From the NCBI GenBank assembly GCA_016709225.1, contig JADJEE010000012.1, positions 186,001-250,000 on the forward strand: a stretch of DNA of 64,000 nt, given 5' to 3'. The stretch comes from Deltaproteobacteria bacterium (GTDB lineage Bacteria > Myxococcota_A > Polyangia > Nannocystales > Nannocystaceae). Position 1 is the stretch's first letter. Every line of letters begins with the position of its first letter. The position numbers and the translations under genes were made by a program. The notes beneath the pieces were generated by a model that was not told where the DNA came from, made no database searches, and saw only the letters and a list, made by a program, of their open reading frames with translations. Of this stretch, positions 51,375-59,519 are shown piece by piece.

Positions 51375-53123
51375 ATGTCGATCCTCAACACCCTGTTCGC
51401 CACGTGGGCACTCGCCCTGACGACGACCGCCGAGCCGCCGACACCGCTGGCCCCCGACCCCGCGATCGTTCGCGCCTGCATGACCGAGGGCGGTCACGAG
51501 TCGGAGTGCACGCAACAGGCGCTCGTCGCCGCGCTGGCGCAGGCGTGCGTCGACGACGGCGGCACCGAGGACGCCTGCGTGGCCCAGGCGCAGGCCCAGC
51601 TCGCGGCCGACGCGGCAGCGGCCGCCGACGGCGAGGTGGTCGAGATTGCCGAGGATGCTCCGGCCGCGGCGGCAGCCGGCGAGCCGGAGGTCGCTGCGGC
51701 GCAGGCCGAGGCCGCGATCGCCGAGGGCGACGCGCCGGCCGGCGAGACGATGGAAGAGGCCCACCCAGGCATCGATCCAGGGGAATACCTCGCGTTGCTC
51801 CGCGAGGTGCTGCGCGCCCAGAAGGAGAAGGTCGCCGAGCGCCTCGAGGAGAAGATCGCCGCCAAGCAGGACGCCAAGATGGCGACCATGTCGAGCGTGC
51901 TCAGCTGGTTGTCGCTCGCGGGCCTGCTGTTGCTGGCGATGCCGCTGGTGCTGCGCAAGAAGTACCCCGGGCAAGGCCCTCTGCTGTTCAAGTACTCGGC
52001 GATCGCCGCTGGCGTGTGCACGGTGGCGATCTTCCTGTTCGCGCAGGTGCTGCTGCTGCTGCGCGCGGTACAGGGAGCGCTCAGCTCGCTGACCAACCCC
52101 CAGGTTGCCGTGATCGACGCGACCTTTCAGGTGCTCGACGACAACGTCGAGGACCTGGTCGAAGTCGGGCCGGCGCTGATCGAGGCCCCGCTCGCGCAGG
52201 TCGCCAGCGGCGAGCAGGACAGCCTTCCGCTCGCGATCCTCGACAACGTCAGCCGCATCAACGAGGACATCACCGTCTTCAAGACCATCGCGCGCCAGTT
52301 CGAGGGCGTGTTCGCGATGTTCGGCTACCTGCCGATCGTGCTCACGGTCGTCGCGGTGGTGCTGTTCCTGCTCTCGATCAAGCCGGTCATCGTGCAGATC
52401 GTCGCGATGCCGGCCCGCGTGGCCTCCGGTGAGGCGCAGGCGAGCGCCGTGATCAAGGACGTCTTCCGCACGATCGGTCGCGAGGTCCTCGCGACGCTGT
52501 GCCTGATCGGCGGCCTGATCGTGGTGACGATCTTCTCCGGCATCATGTTGTCGTTCGCCGTGCAGCCCGCGATCGAGGCCTTCCTCGCCTACGTGTTCAC
52601 CTCGCTGCTCTACACCATGGCGGCCAGCGACTTCTCGAAGTTCGCGGTCTACGCGAGCGTGCTCGGGGCGCTGTTGTTCCTGGTGCTGAACATCGCCGCG
52701 GTGCTGGTCACCAACGTGCTCTTCCTCGGCAAGCTGCAGAAGATCTGCAAGCGGCGCTTCCACGAGAAGGTGCCGTTCGCGGCGCACCGCCGCTTCTGGG
52801 GCTGGGGCAGCCTCTCGTTGGTGTGGGCCCACGTGCTGCCGCTGCTGTTCGTCAGCGGCGCGCAGGAGGGCGTGGGCGTGCTCATCGAGCGCATGACCAA
52901 GGGCGACGGCGAGCCGCCGTGGACGGCGTTGCTGCTGTCGGGCCCCGCAATCCTCGTGTTCGGTTTCATCGTGGTGTTCTGGGCGGCGCGAGGGCTCGCC
53001 GCGATTCGCTTCATCCTGCGCTATCGACCGCAGGACGCCCAAGCTGCGGGGATGCCCGGGGTCGAGTCCGCGGGCGCGCGCAGCGGCACGGCGCGATACC
53101 GATCGACCTCGGGCGCGCGCTAG
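51375..53123 (+). CDS. Polytopic membrane protein of unknown function
   Basis: The 582-residue product has an export signal or first helix (~1-20). A periplasmic Ala/Glu-rich region carries two Cys pairs (ACMTEGGHESEC, ACVDDGGTEDAC) and then a coiled coil (LREVLRAQKEKVAERLEEKIAAKQ). About eight transmembrane helices follow (~175-560). No catalytic signature is seen. The pattern of a periplasmic coiled coil leading into a helical bundle vaguely recalls mechanosensitive or energy-coupling proteins, but I would not name a family. No Shine-Dalgarno box is visible. Confidence 0.68.
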   Translation: MSILNTLFATWALALTTTAEPPTPLAPDPAIVRACMTEGGHESECTQQALVAALAQACVDDGGTEDACVAQAQAQLAADAAAAADGEVVEIAEDAPAAAAAGEPEVAAAQAEAAIAEGDAPAGETMEEAHPGIDPGEYLALLREVLRAQKEKVAERLEEKIAAKQDAKMATMSSVLSWLSLAGLLLLAMPLVLRKKYPGQGPLLFKYSAIAAGVCTVAIFLFAQVLLLLRAVQGALSSLTNPQVAVIDATFQVLDDNVEDLVEVGPALIEAPLAQVASGEQDSLPLAILDNVSRINEDITVFKTIARQFEGVFAMFGYLPIVLTVVAVVLFLLSIKPVIVQIVAMPARVASGEAQASAVIKDVFRTIGREVLATLCLIGGLIVVTIFSGIMLSFAVQPAIEAFLAYVFTSLLYTMAASDFSKFAVYASVLGALLFLVLNIAAVLVTNVLFLGKLQKICKRRFHEKVPFAAHRRFWGWGSLSLVWAHVLPLLFVSGAQEGVGVLIERMTKGDGEPPWTALLLSGPAILVFGFIVVFWAARGLAAIRFILRYRPQDAQAAGMPGVESAGARSGTARYRSTSGAR

Positions 53124-53147
53124 GCGGGTCGCTGCGATGCCGCGGGC

Positions 53148-53153
53148 TATACT
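53148..53153 (+). promoter_or_regulatory. Candidate -10 element for the gene at 53166
   Basis: TATACT, an almost perfect -10 hexamer in GC-rich surroundings, ends 12 bases before the ATG and leaves little or no leader. Confidence 0.45.
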
Positions 53154-53165
53154 CGCGGGATCGCC

Positions 53166-55163
53166 ATGCGCACTCGCCCTTCGCTCCTGCTCGCCCTCGC
53201 GCTCGTCCCCGCCTGCAGTGATCCCAAGGGCGGCGACGCGGCGGACTCGAGCGAGGGCGGCACCACGGCCGGCGATCCCGATCCGGTGGTCGACTGGCCG
53301 ACGCTCGCGTGCGATCCGCTGGTGCCCGAGTACTGCGGTCATCCGTTCCCCTCGAACGTCTTCACCAAGGCCGACGACACCACGCCCACGCTGCGGCGGG
53401 TGGTGCTGGCCGACGAGACCATGCCCACCAGCTACTACGGGGTCCGCGGCGACCCCGGCCCGTGGCTGCGCAGCGACGGCTTCTCCCCCGGCGCAGCGAT
53501 CCTCACCTTCTTGCCGCGCGCGAGCGCAGCGGGGTTGCCCAGCGCGGCCGACATCGCAGCCTCGCTCGCCGACGACGCGCCGACCATCGTGCTACACGCC
53601 GAAACCGGCGAGCGTGTGCCCCACTTTGCCGAGCTCGACCTGTCGGCGACCGATCCCGACAAGCGCACCTTGTTCATCCGCCCGGCGGTCCGGCTCGAGA
53701 ACGGCGCCCGCTACATCGTCGCGCTGCGTGGCGTGGTCGACCACGAAGGCGCCGTGATCGCGCCCTCCCCCGCCTTCGCCGCGCTGCGCGACCGCACGCC
53801 CTCCGACGAGCCCTCGGTCGAGTCACGTCGTCCGCTCTACGCCGACATCTTCACGCGCCTCGAGTCGGCCGGCTTCGCGCGCGACCAGCTGCAGCTGGCG
53901 TGGGACTTCACCACCGCCAGCGACGAGAACCTCGTGACCCCGCTGCTGCACATGCGCGACCAGGCGCTGAGCCTCGTCGGTGACGCGCCCGCGTTCACCA
54001 TCGACGACATCCAGACCGACTTCGATCCGCGCGTCGCCTACCGCGTGCGCGGCACCTTCGAGGTGCCGCTGTTCGTCGACCAGCCGGGGCCCAACGCGGT
54101 CATGAACCTCGACGGCGCGGGCCTGCCGACCGCGATCGGCACCCACGACTTCGAGTTCGAGCTGCTGGTACCGACGCGCGCGCTCGAGCAGCCGGTGCAG
54201 CTGCTGCACTACGGCCACGGCCTGCTCGGCACCCACGCCGAGATCGAGCGCGACGAGTTCCTCGAGCTGTGCCAGAACCATGGCTGGGCCATCTACTCGA
54301 CCGACTGGATCGGGCTCGCGAGCGCCGACCAGGCCTACACCGGCGTGATCCTGCAGACCGGCGAGATCGAAGACTTCGACGGCATGTTCGCGCGCCTGCA
54401 GCAGTCGGTCGTCAACGCCATCGTGCTCGACCGCGTGATGACCCGCGCGATGGTCGACGAGCCCATGATCGGCCCCACGATCGATGCCTCGCAGCAGGCC
54501 TACTACGGCATCAGCCTGGGCGGGATCATGGGCGCGCTGTACATGAGCGTCACGCCCGACGCGACCCGCGGCGGGCTCGAGGTGATGGGCACGCCGTTCG
54601 GCGTCCTGCTCGGGCGGAGCGCGCAGTTCGACGCGTTCTTCCAGATCGCGCAGTCGACCTACACCGACCCGCGCGACATCCAGTTCGTGCTCGGCTTGGT
54701 GCAGATGCTGTGGGATCGCGTGGAGCCGAACGGCTTCCTCACGCACCTGCGCGACAACCCGCTGCCGGACACCCCTGCGCACGAGGTGCTGATGCGCGCG
54801 GCGGTCTCCGACCACTCGGTGAGCACGGTCGGTGCCCACATCATGGCGCGCTCGCTGGGCGTGCCGCTGGTCGACGCCGGCGTGCGCGACGTCTTCGGGC
54901 TCGAGACCGTGCCCTCGCCGGCACCCGCGGGCAGTGCGTTCATCGAGTACGACTTCGGCCTGCCGCCCGAGCCGGCGTGCGCGCTGCCCCAGCGCGCCTG
55001 CGACGATCCCCATGGCTCGATCCGCGTGCTGCCCGAGGCCGCCGAGCAGCTCGATCACTTCCTGCGCGAGGGCGAGGTCGTGAACACCTGCCCCGGCGGC
55101 GTCTGCAAGTTCCCGCAGAGCGGCTGCGACCCGACGCCGGCCGCGGACGTCTGCGCCGAGTAG
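53166..55163 (+). CDS. Lipase-like lipoprotein with alpha/beta-hydrolase motif
   Basis: The 665-residue product has a lipobox Cys at 17 (LVPAC) and a short linker. Its N-terminal half has the bacterial lipase-N-like pattern (HPFPSNVFTKADDTTPT; GFSPGAAILTFLP; TLFIRPAVRLENGARYIVALRG). The second half has LHYGHGLLG and a nucleophile elbow YYGISLGGIMGALYM, so a Ser esterase is plausible. The region near the end (AAVSDHSVST) could supply the catalytic His. Surface-anchored esterase or lipase activity fits, but the substrate is open. A short 18-bp tandem repeat follows the stop. Confidence 0.8.
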   Translation: MRTRPSLLLALALVPACSDPKGGDAADSSEGGTTAGDPDPVVDWPTLACDPLVPEYCGHPFPSNVFTKADDTTPTLRRVVLADETMPTSYYGVRGDPGPWLRSDGFSPGAAILTFLPRASAAGLPSAADIAASLADDAPTIVLHAETGERVPHFAELDLSATDPDKRTLFIRPAVRLENGARYIVALRGVVDHEGAVIAPSPAFAALRDRTPSDEPSVESRRPLYADIFTRLESAGFARDQLQLAWDFTTASDENLVTPLLHMRDQALSLVGDAPAFTIDDIQTDFDPRVAYRVRGTFEVPLFVDQPGPNAVMNLDGAGLPTAIGTHDFEFELLVPTRALEQPVQLLHYGHGLLGTHAEIERDEFLELCQNHGWAIYSTDWIGLASADQAYTGVILQTGEIEDFDGMFARLQQSVVNAIVLDRVMTRAMVDEPMIGPTIDASQQAYYGISLGGIMGALYMSVTPDATRGGLEVMGTPFGVLLGRSAQFDAFFQIAQSTYTDPRDIQFVLGLVQMLWDRVEPNGFLTHLRDNPLPDTPAHEVLMRAAVSDHSVSTVGAHIMARSLGVPLVDAGVRDVFGLETVPSPAPAGSAFIEYDFGLPPEPACALPQRACDDPHGSIRVLPEAAEQLDHFLREGEVVNTCPGGVCKFPQSGCDPTPAADVCAE

Positions 55164-55234
55164 CCGCCACCACGCGAAGCGCCGCCACCACGCGAAGCGC
55201 CGCCACCACGCGAAGCGCCGCCACCACGCGAAGC
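55163..55234. repeat. 18-bp tandem repeat, four exact units
   Basis: GCCGCCACCACGCGAAGC is repeated four times head to tail starting at the last base of the preceding stop codon, and a partial unit follows. It is intergenic. The unit length is a multiple of three, but no gene reads it. It may vary in copy number by slippage. Confidence 0.92.
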
Positions 55235-55306
55235 GCCGCCGCAACGCCCGCCGGACCGGTAAGGTCCCTGCGAGGCGACGACGGCGGCGTGGGTGGGTCG
55301 ACCGGA

Positions 55307-56044
55307 TTAGTGCGGGTCGGCGAAGTACGGGAAGTCCGCCGGCAGATCGAGGTCGCCCTCGGCGGGGTTGAGCGGCAGCCCCGCGAGCACGCCCGGCGAG
55401 TGCACGCCGAGGTCGAGCAACACCACCGCCAGCGTGATGTCGATGACCTGATCGGTCGGCGTGCGCCCGTTGGGGAAGCCCGCGTCGGCGGTGAGGTCGA
55501 TGTGCAGCACGTCGGGGATGACCAGCGGAGCCCCCTGCGCCACGCAGGTGTCGATGTCGCACGGCGTGAGCCCGGCGAGCATCAGATCGTCGTCGAGTGC
55601 GGCGTGCAGGCCGGTGAGGTTCTCGACGATCTGCGGCACGAAGTCGCCAGCGACGTCGTCGTCCGGGGTCGACTGGTTGTAGAGGTCCTTGTCGGTGATC
55701 ACTGCAGTCGCGACCGCCGGCATGCCCATGCGATCGACCTGCGTGAAGTCGGTCGGGTCGGCGTCATCGAAGGCGTACTCGCTGCCGCCGGTGCTGTCAC
55801 CGGTCGCGGTGGTGTCGGTGGTCGGGTCGGTATCCGTCGTCGTCGACGTCGTCGACGCGGTGGTCGATGCGGTCGTCGATGCGGTGGTCGATGCCGTCGT
55901 CGATGCCGTCGTCGAGGCGGTGGTGGCATCGCCGGTCGAGTCGGCGCCGGTGGTGTCGTCGCCGCGCTGGTCACCGTCGTCGGTGCAGGCCAGCGGAGCC
56001 GTGATGAGCGCGAAGAGGGCGAGGGTCTTGATGTTGATCTTCAT
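55307..56044 (-). CDS. Lipoprotein carrying the C-terminal half of a DUF4331 protein
   Basis: The ATG at 56044 gives 245 residues. The lipobox Cys is at 20 (TAPLAC), then an Asp/Thr linker with six TTAS-type repeats. Residues ~100-245 match the second half of DUF4331 proteins: DRMGMPAVATAVI, then LYNQSTPDDD, and TADAGFPNGRTPTDQVIDITLAVV with the FPYF ending. The matching first half is the next gene upstream, 11 bases away, with its own signal. DUF4331 proteins are beta-rich exported proteins of unknown role. The two products probably form one unit outside the membrane. Confidence 0.75.
   Translation of the reverse strand: MKINIKTLALFALITAPLACTDDGDQRGDDTTGADSTGDATTASTTASTTASTTASTTASTTASTTSTTTDTDPTTDTTATGDSTGGSEYAFDDADPTDFTQVDRMGMPAVATAVITDKDLYNQSTPDDDVAGDFVPQIVENLTGLHAALDDDLMLAGLTPCDIDTCVAQGAPLVIPDVLHIDLTADAGFPNGRTPTDQVIDITLAVVLLDLGVHSPGVLAGLPLNPAEGDLDLPADFPYFADPH
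55851..55922. repeat. 12-bp tandem repeat encoding a TTAS linker
   Basis: Six imperfect 12-bp units (GTCGATGCGGTC and variants) encode the Thr/Ala/Ser linker of the lipoprotein at 55307. The copy number may vary by slippage without breaking the frame. Confidence 0.8.
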
Positions 56045-56055
56045 GGCGTCGTTCC

Positions 56056-56724
56056 TCACCCGTTGCGTCCGCTGCTGACCCACAGCGTCAGGTTGTCGCC
56101 ACCGCCGGCGACGGCGTCGAGGCTCATCTCGACCACGAACATGGTCACGTTGGTGCCCGCGAAGGTGTCGCGGGTGTTCACGAAGCTGAGATCGCCAGTC
56201 CTGAGCGTCTGGTGGAACCCATCGAGATCGAAGAAGAACGCGTCGTCACGCTGCCCCGCGAACACGTGCAGGTCGAGGCCGGCGTCGATGACGGTGTCGA
56301 CCGGGCCGATCACTGGGTCGGCCACACCCGGAAGGTCTTCGACCTTCACGCCCCACTCGCCGGCATCGTTGCTACCGAAGCGGACGTAGACCTGGTGGTC
56401 GTCGGTGCCGTCACCATCGTTGTCGATGTGGACGGTGTAGAGCACGTGGGGGTCGTACATCGCGGGCTGGCCGGCCTCTGCGAGGCCCGCGAAGCCCACG
56501 CCGACGACGAGCTTGCTGCCGCTGTGCCACGCGAACACGTCGGTGATGTCGGCGGCGGGATCGTCCTGCGTACCGGGCGAGTCGGCGTGGTCGGCCGCGC
56601 GGCCGGGCGTCGAAGCCCACGGAGCGAAGGCGAGCGCGATGGCCGTGAGCGCGGTCGCGCGCATCGCGAGGCGTCCGCGGCGTGGTGGATTGGGGGCCTG
56701 CGGCCCGTGAAGGTGCATGAACAT
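56056..56724 (-). CDS. Exported protein carrying the N-terminal half of DUF4331
   Basis: The ATG at 56724 gives 222 residues and has a good GGGAGG box 6 bases upstream. A signal peptide covers ~1-43 (ending GRAA). It matches the first half of DUF4331 proteins: ADHADSPGTQDDPAADITDVFAW, VGFAGLAE, then VLYTVHIDNDGDGTDDHQVYVRFG, closing at NLTLWVSSGRNG, after which the canonical protein would continue. It is followed 11 bases later by the lipoprotein with the other half. Function is unknown. Neither half shows decay, so this is a true gene split. Confidence 0.78.
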   Translation of the reverse strand: MFMHLHGPQAPNPPRRGRLAMRATALTAIALAFAPWASTPGRAADHADSPGTQDDPAADITDVFAWHSGSKLVVGVGFAGLAEAGQPAMYDPHVLYTVHIDNDGDGTDDHQVYVRFGSNDAGEWGVKVEDLPGVADPVIGPVDTVIDAGLDLHVFAGQRDDAFFFDLDGFHQTLRTGDLSFVNTRDTFAGTNVTMFVVEMSLDAVAGGGDNLTLWVSSGRNG

Positions 56725-56730
56725 GTCGGT

Positions 56731-56736
56731 CCTCCC
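56731..56736 (-). promoter_or_regulatory. Ribosome binding site for the DUF4331 N-half gene
   Basis: GGGAGG on the reverse strand lies 6 bases before the ATG at 56724 and decides this start over in-frame ATG codons at 56718 and later. Confidence 0.65.
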
Positions 56737-56948
56737 GCCGGGGCTCGAGAAGCGCTCCGGGTCGGCAGGTCTACGGGCCGAGTCCCCGCCGCGGATCGGT
56801 CAGCCGGTCGCTTCGTTGCGCAGTGGAGTGGATACGGCCGCGCGAACCGAGCGACCGATCCGAACCTCTGCGCGGCGCCGTACCCCCACGCAACAGGGTC
56901 GGGGGGCGACAGGCCGCTCGAGCGGCCGACTCGACCGAGGAGTTCAAC

Positions 56949-57707
56949 ATGCGAAACGCGATGTCATGGTTTTGGTACGCACTGCTCGTGGGCGGCTGCG
57001 CGAGCGGCAACGGCAACGACGATGGCGCGGGCGACAGCTCGGCCTCGGTCGGTAGCGAGGACAGCGGCGGCAGCAGCAGCACCGCCGCCAGCGATGGCAT
57101 GACGACCGCGCCGACCAGCGCCGCCACGCTCACGACCTCGGCCTCGACCACCGACGCGACCGACACGGATGCGACCACCGCCACGACCACCGACCCCACG
57201 ATCGGTGACAGCAGCGGCGGCACCACGCTCGACTGCGCCGAGTACTGCGACGTGTACATGTCCTCGTGCGTCGACCACAACGAGTACGCCAACGACGAGG
57301 ACTGCATGGCCAACTGCGCGCAGTGGCCCATCGGCGAGGCCACCGACACCGGCGTCGACACCCTCGGCTGTCGCATCTACCACGCCACGGTCGCCGGCAG
57401 CACCGACCCGGCCATGCACTGCCCGCACGCCGGCCCGAGCGGCGCTGCGACCTGCGTCGACGCCGAGGCGCCGGCCTGCGACCTCTACTGCATGCGCTAC
57501 TTCTCGAACTGCGACGGTGACCTCAATGCGTTCGCCGACGAAGCCGAGTGCATGAGCGAGTGCAGCGCCTGGTACCCCGGCACCGAGGGCGACGTCGATG
57601 GTCACACCATCGGATGTCACAGCTACCACGCCAACGCGGCGCTCGGCGATCCCGACACCCACTGCCCGCACGCCGGTCCCGGCGGCGGTGGCATCTGCGT
57701 GCTCTGA
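56949..57707 (+). CDS. Lipoprotein with a duplicated Cys-rich module
   Basis: A GAGGAG box at 56937-56942 supports the ATG. The product has 252 residues with a lipobox Cys at 17 (LVGGC) and a Ser/Thr/Asp linker to ~95. Two modules of ~75 residues follow with the same pattern: C-x3-C-x6-C ... DCMANC/ECMSEC ... LGCRIYHA/IGCHSYHA ... HCPHAGP ... C. Cys and His residues are conserved between the copies, which suggests disulfides or a metal or haem site, but no CxxCH is present. It diverges from the split DUF4331 pair and may work with it. I know no name for the module. Confidence 0.75.
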   Translation: MRNAMSWFWYALLVGGCASGNGNDDGAGDSSASVGSEDSGGSSSTAASDGMTTAPTSAATLTTSASTTDATDTDATTATTTDPTIGDSSGGTTLDCAEYCDVYMSSCVDHNEYANDEDCMANCAQWPIGEATDTGVDTLGCRIYHATVAGSTDPAMHCPHAGPSGAATCVDAEAPACDLYCMRYFSNCDGDLNAFADEAECMSECSAWYPGTEGDVDGHTIGCHSYHANAALGDPDTHCPHAGPGGGGICVL

Positions 57708-57774
57708 TCCGCTACCCGAGCGTCGTCGCCGGCCCGCGCGAGGATGTGCGGGCCGAAGCAGCCGACGCGCTCGA

Positions 57775-58128
57775 TCACTGCCCCGGGCAGGCCGGGAATT
57801 CGCAGCTCGCCCCGGTGCGAGAGAGCACCGAACCGTCGGGGCAGCGCTTCGCGTCCTTCGTGCAGCCGTGAGCCGGCGGCGGCGCGTCGGGGTGGGCGGT
57901 CGACGGGTTGGGCTCGGCACCCGAGTCCTCGGGCACCACCTCGCCGCCCGCGGGGCACGGCGCGAACTCGCAGTCGGGGGCGGTGCGGCCGACCGCGGAT
58001 CCGTCGGGGCAGATCTTCGCTTCCATCGTGCAGACCACGTCGCCCCCATCGGGTGGCGCGCTGGCGGGGGGCTTCTTCTCGCACGCGGGGACGAGCGCGA
58101 GCAGCAGGAGGGCGACGGCGGTGCGCAT
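57775..58128 (-). CDS. Small lipoprotein with two CPDGS repeats
   Basis: The ATG at 58128 gives 117 residues. The lipobox Cys is at 16 (LVPAC). Two copies of a ~28-residue Cys repeat follow (VCTMEAKICPDGSAVGRTAPDCEFAPCP and GCTKDAKRCPDGSVLSRTGASCEFPACP in outline), joined by a Pro/Asp/Ser linker. This short Cys motif is widespread in bacterial lipoproteins and of unknown role. It should sit in the outer membrane or periplasm. Confidence 0.75.
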   Translation of the reverse strand: MRTAVALLLLALVPACEKKPPASAPPDGGDVVCTMEAKICPDGSAVGRTAPDCEFAPCPAGGEVVPEDSGAEPNPSTAHPDAPPPAHGCTKDAKRCPDGSVLSRTGASCEFPACPGQ

Positions 58129-58205
58129 CGCCGACAGGTTGTCACGTCGCCCGTGGCTTTCAACTGCGGTGACGTCGCCGCAATCGGCCGCGTTCGCGCC
58201 GGTGA

Positions 58206-58508
58206 TCAGGGGGCGAGGGCCACGAACAGGGCCAGCCCCACCGCGAACGTCACGAGGTGGTCGAGCACGAGCAGGCCCACGAGCTCGACGCCTTGGCCCT
58301 CCCACAGCGGGTAGCTGATCGCCAACAGCACCGGGAAGCCGAAGTGGATCGCAAAGAAGCCCAGCTGGAGCGCCCACTCCAGCTCGAAGTGGTGCAGGAG
58401 CCAGATGACCAGCGGCAGCAGTGCGTGCACCGGCACCGTCCATCGCCACAGGCCGAGCACGTCGATCCGCTCGGGCGCGCCGCCACCGGGCTCGGGGGCC
58501 GTCTCCAC
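58206..58508 (-). CDS. Small three-helix membrane protein
   Basis: The GTG at 58508 gives 100 residues. After a short N-terminal part there are three or four hydrophobic helices (VHALLPLVIWLLHHF; WALQLGFFAIHFGFPVLLAISYPLW; LVLDHLVTFAVGLALFVALA). Conserved-looking His residues (HHF, IHF, DHL) stand out. The start is uncertain because no Shine-Dalgarno sequence is seen. No family is recognised. Confidence 0.5.
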   Translation of the reverse strand: METAPEPGGGAPERIDVLGLWRWTVPVHALLPLVIWLLHHFELEWALQLGFFAIHFGFPVLLAISYPLWEGQGVELVGLLVLDHLVTFAVGLALFVALAP

Positions 58509-58631
58509 CCAGCAAGGCCTAGCGCAGCCCCCCGCGCGACGTGAAGCGAAGAAGCTGCCGGCGTTGCGTCCGAGCCCCTGCGCGCGGGTACGGCGTGCTC
58601 GCGCGTTCGATGGCGAGAAGAAGCTGCGTGG

Positions 58632-58637
58632 TACGAT
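58632..58637 (+). promoter_or_regulatory. Candidate -10 element for the gene at 58650
   Basis: TACGAT ends 12 bases before the ATG, with no Shine-Dalgarno sequence between. Confidence 0.3.
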
Positions 58638-58649
58638 CGTCGAGGTTCC

Positions 58650-59477
58650 ATGCGAATTTCGGCCGCGCTCGCCCTCCCCACGCTCGCCCTCGGACTGATG
58701 TGTGCACTGGGGTGTGGGCCACGGCCGGGCGCTCCCGTGCAGACCAGCGCGCCGACATGCCCGGCGTGCAAGTGCGAGTGCGGTAGCGCGACAGCGCCCG
58801 CCACGGGGCCGGCGCCGACGGTGACCGGCACCGCCTCGACGGGCGGCGCCGCAACGAACCCCGCCCAGCTGAGCGCACTGCTCGACGCGGCGCAGAAGAA
58901 GTCCGCCAAGCGTGACGGCCGCGGCTGCCTCGCCGATCTCGATGCCGCCGCCAAGATCGATGCCTCGGCGGTCGCCCGCATGGACTTCTTGCGCGCGCAG
59001 TGCACGATGTTGGCGGGACGGTGCGACGACGGCAAGTCGCTGGCGCGCCGCTACTTGAGCGAGAACATGGACATGCTCACCGAGCAGGTGAGCATCGCGG
59101 TCGACAGCTACGCGAGCATGTACTGCGAGGGCAAGATCTCCGATCGCGACGCACTGCTGCGCGCCAGCATGCAGCTCAGCCGCGGCGCGTACCAGGGCAA
59201 CATCGGCATCCGCGCGTGCGAGCAGGCCAGCGCCACGGTGGCGAGGCTGGTGACGTCCGTGCGACCGCGCGACGACGACGACCACCAGATCTCGTCATTG
59301 CCGGATCACTGGCACTTCACCGCCGCCGCCTGCTTCGCGCGCGCGGGCGACTGCGCAGCGGCGTGGCGGGTGTTCGACGGCAACTTCAAGCTCGCCGGCA
59401 CCGATCCGCGGCTCGTGCCCGAGATGAAGCGAACGACATTCGACAGCGTCGTGCCGAAGTGCAAGGGTAGGTCCTGA
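58650..59477 (+). CDS. Lipoprotein with TPR-like helical domain
   Basis: The 275-residue product has a lipobox Cys at 22 (CALGC) and a short Cys cluster (CPACKCECG) followed by a Thr/Ala/Pro linker. A helical domain of ~200 residues follows (LSALLDAAQKKSAKRDGRGCLADLDAAAKID; FTAAACFARAGDCAAAWRVFDGNFKL) with TPR-like spacing and several Cys residues. It should be an outer-membrane or periplasmic scaffold. The MMPL transporter begins 42 bases after its stop, so the two may be co-transcribed. Confidence 0.75.
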   Translation: MRISAALALPTLALGLMCALGCGPRPGAPVQTSAPTCPACKCECGSATAPATGPAPTVTGTASTGGAATNPAQLSALLDAAQKKSAKRDGRGCLADLDAAAKIDASAVARMDFLRAQCTMLAGRCDDGKSLARRYLSENMDMLTEQVSIAVDSYASMYCEGKISDRDALLRASMQLSRGAYQGNIGIRACEQASATVARLVTSVRPRDDDDHQISSLPDHWHFTAAACFARAGDCAAAWRVFDGNFKLAGTDPRLVPEMKRTTFDSVVPKCKGRS

Positions 59478-59519
59478 CGCGACCGGCCGCGACCCGCGGT
59501 GGCCGCTCGCCCACCGCCC

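Noticed and set aside
55307..56724. The split DUF4331 genes as a sequencing frameshift
   Set aside because: Each part has its own export signal, start region and linker, which a single indel could not create.
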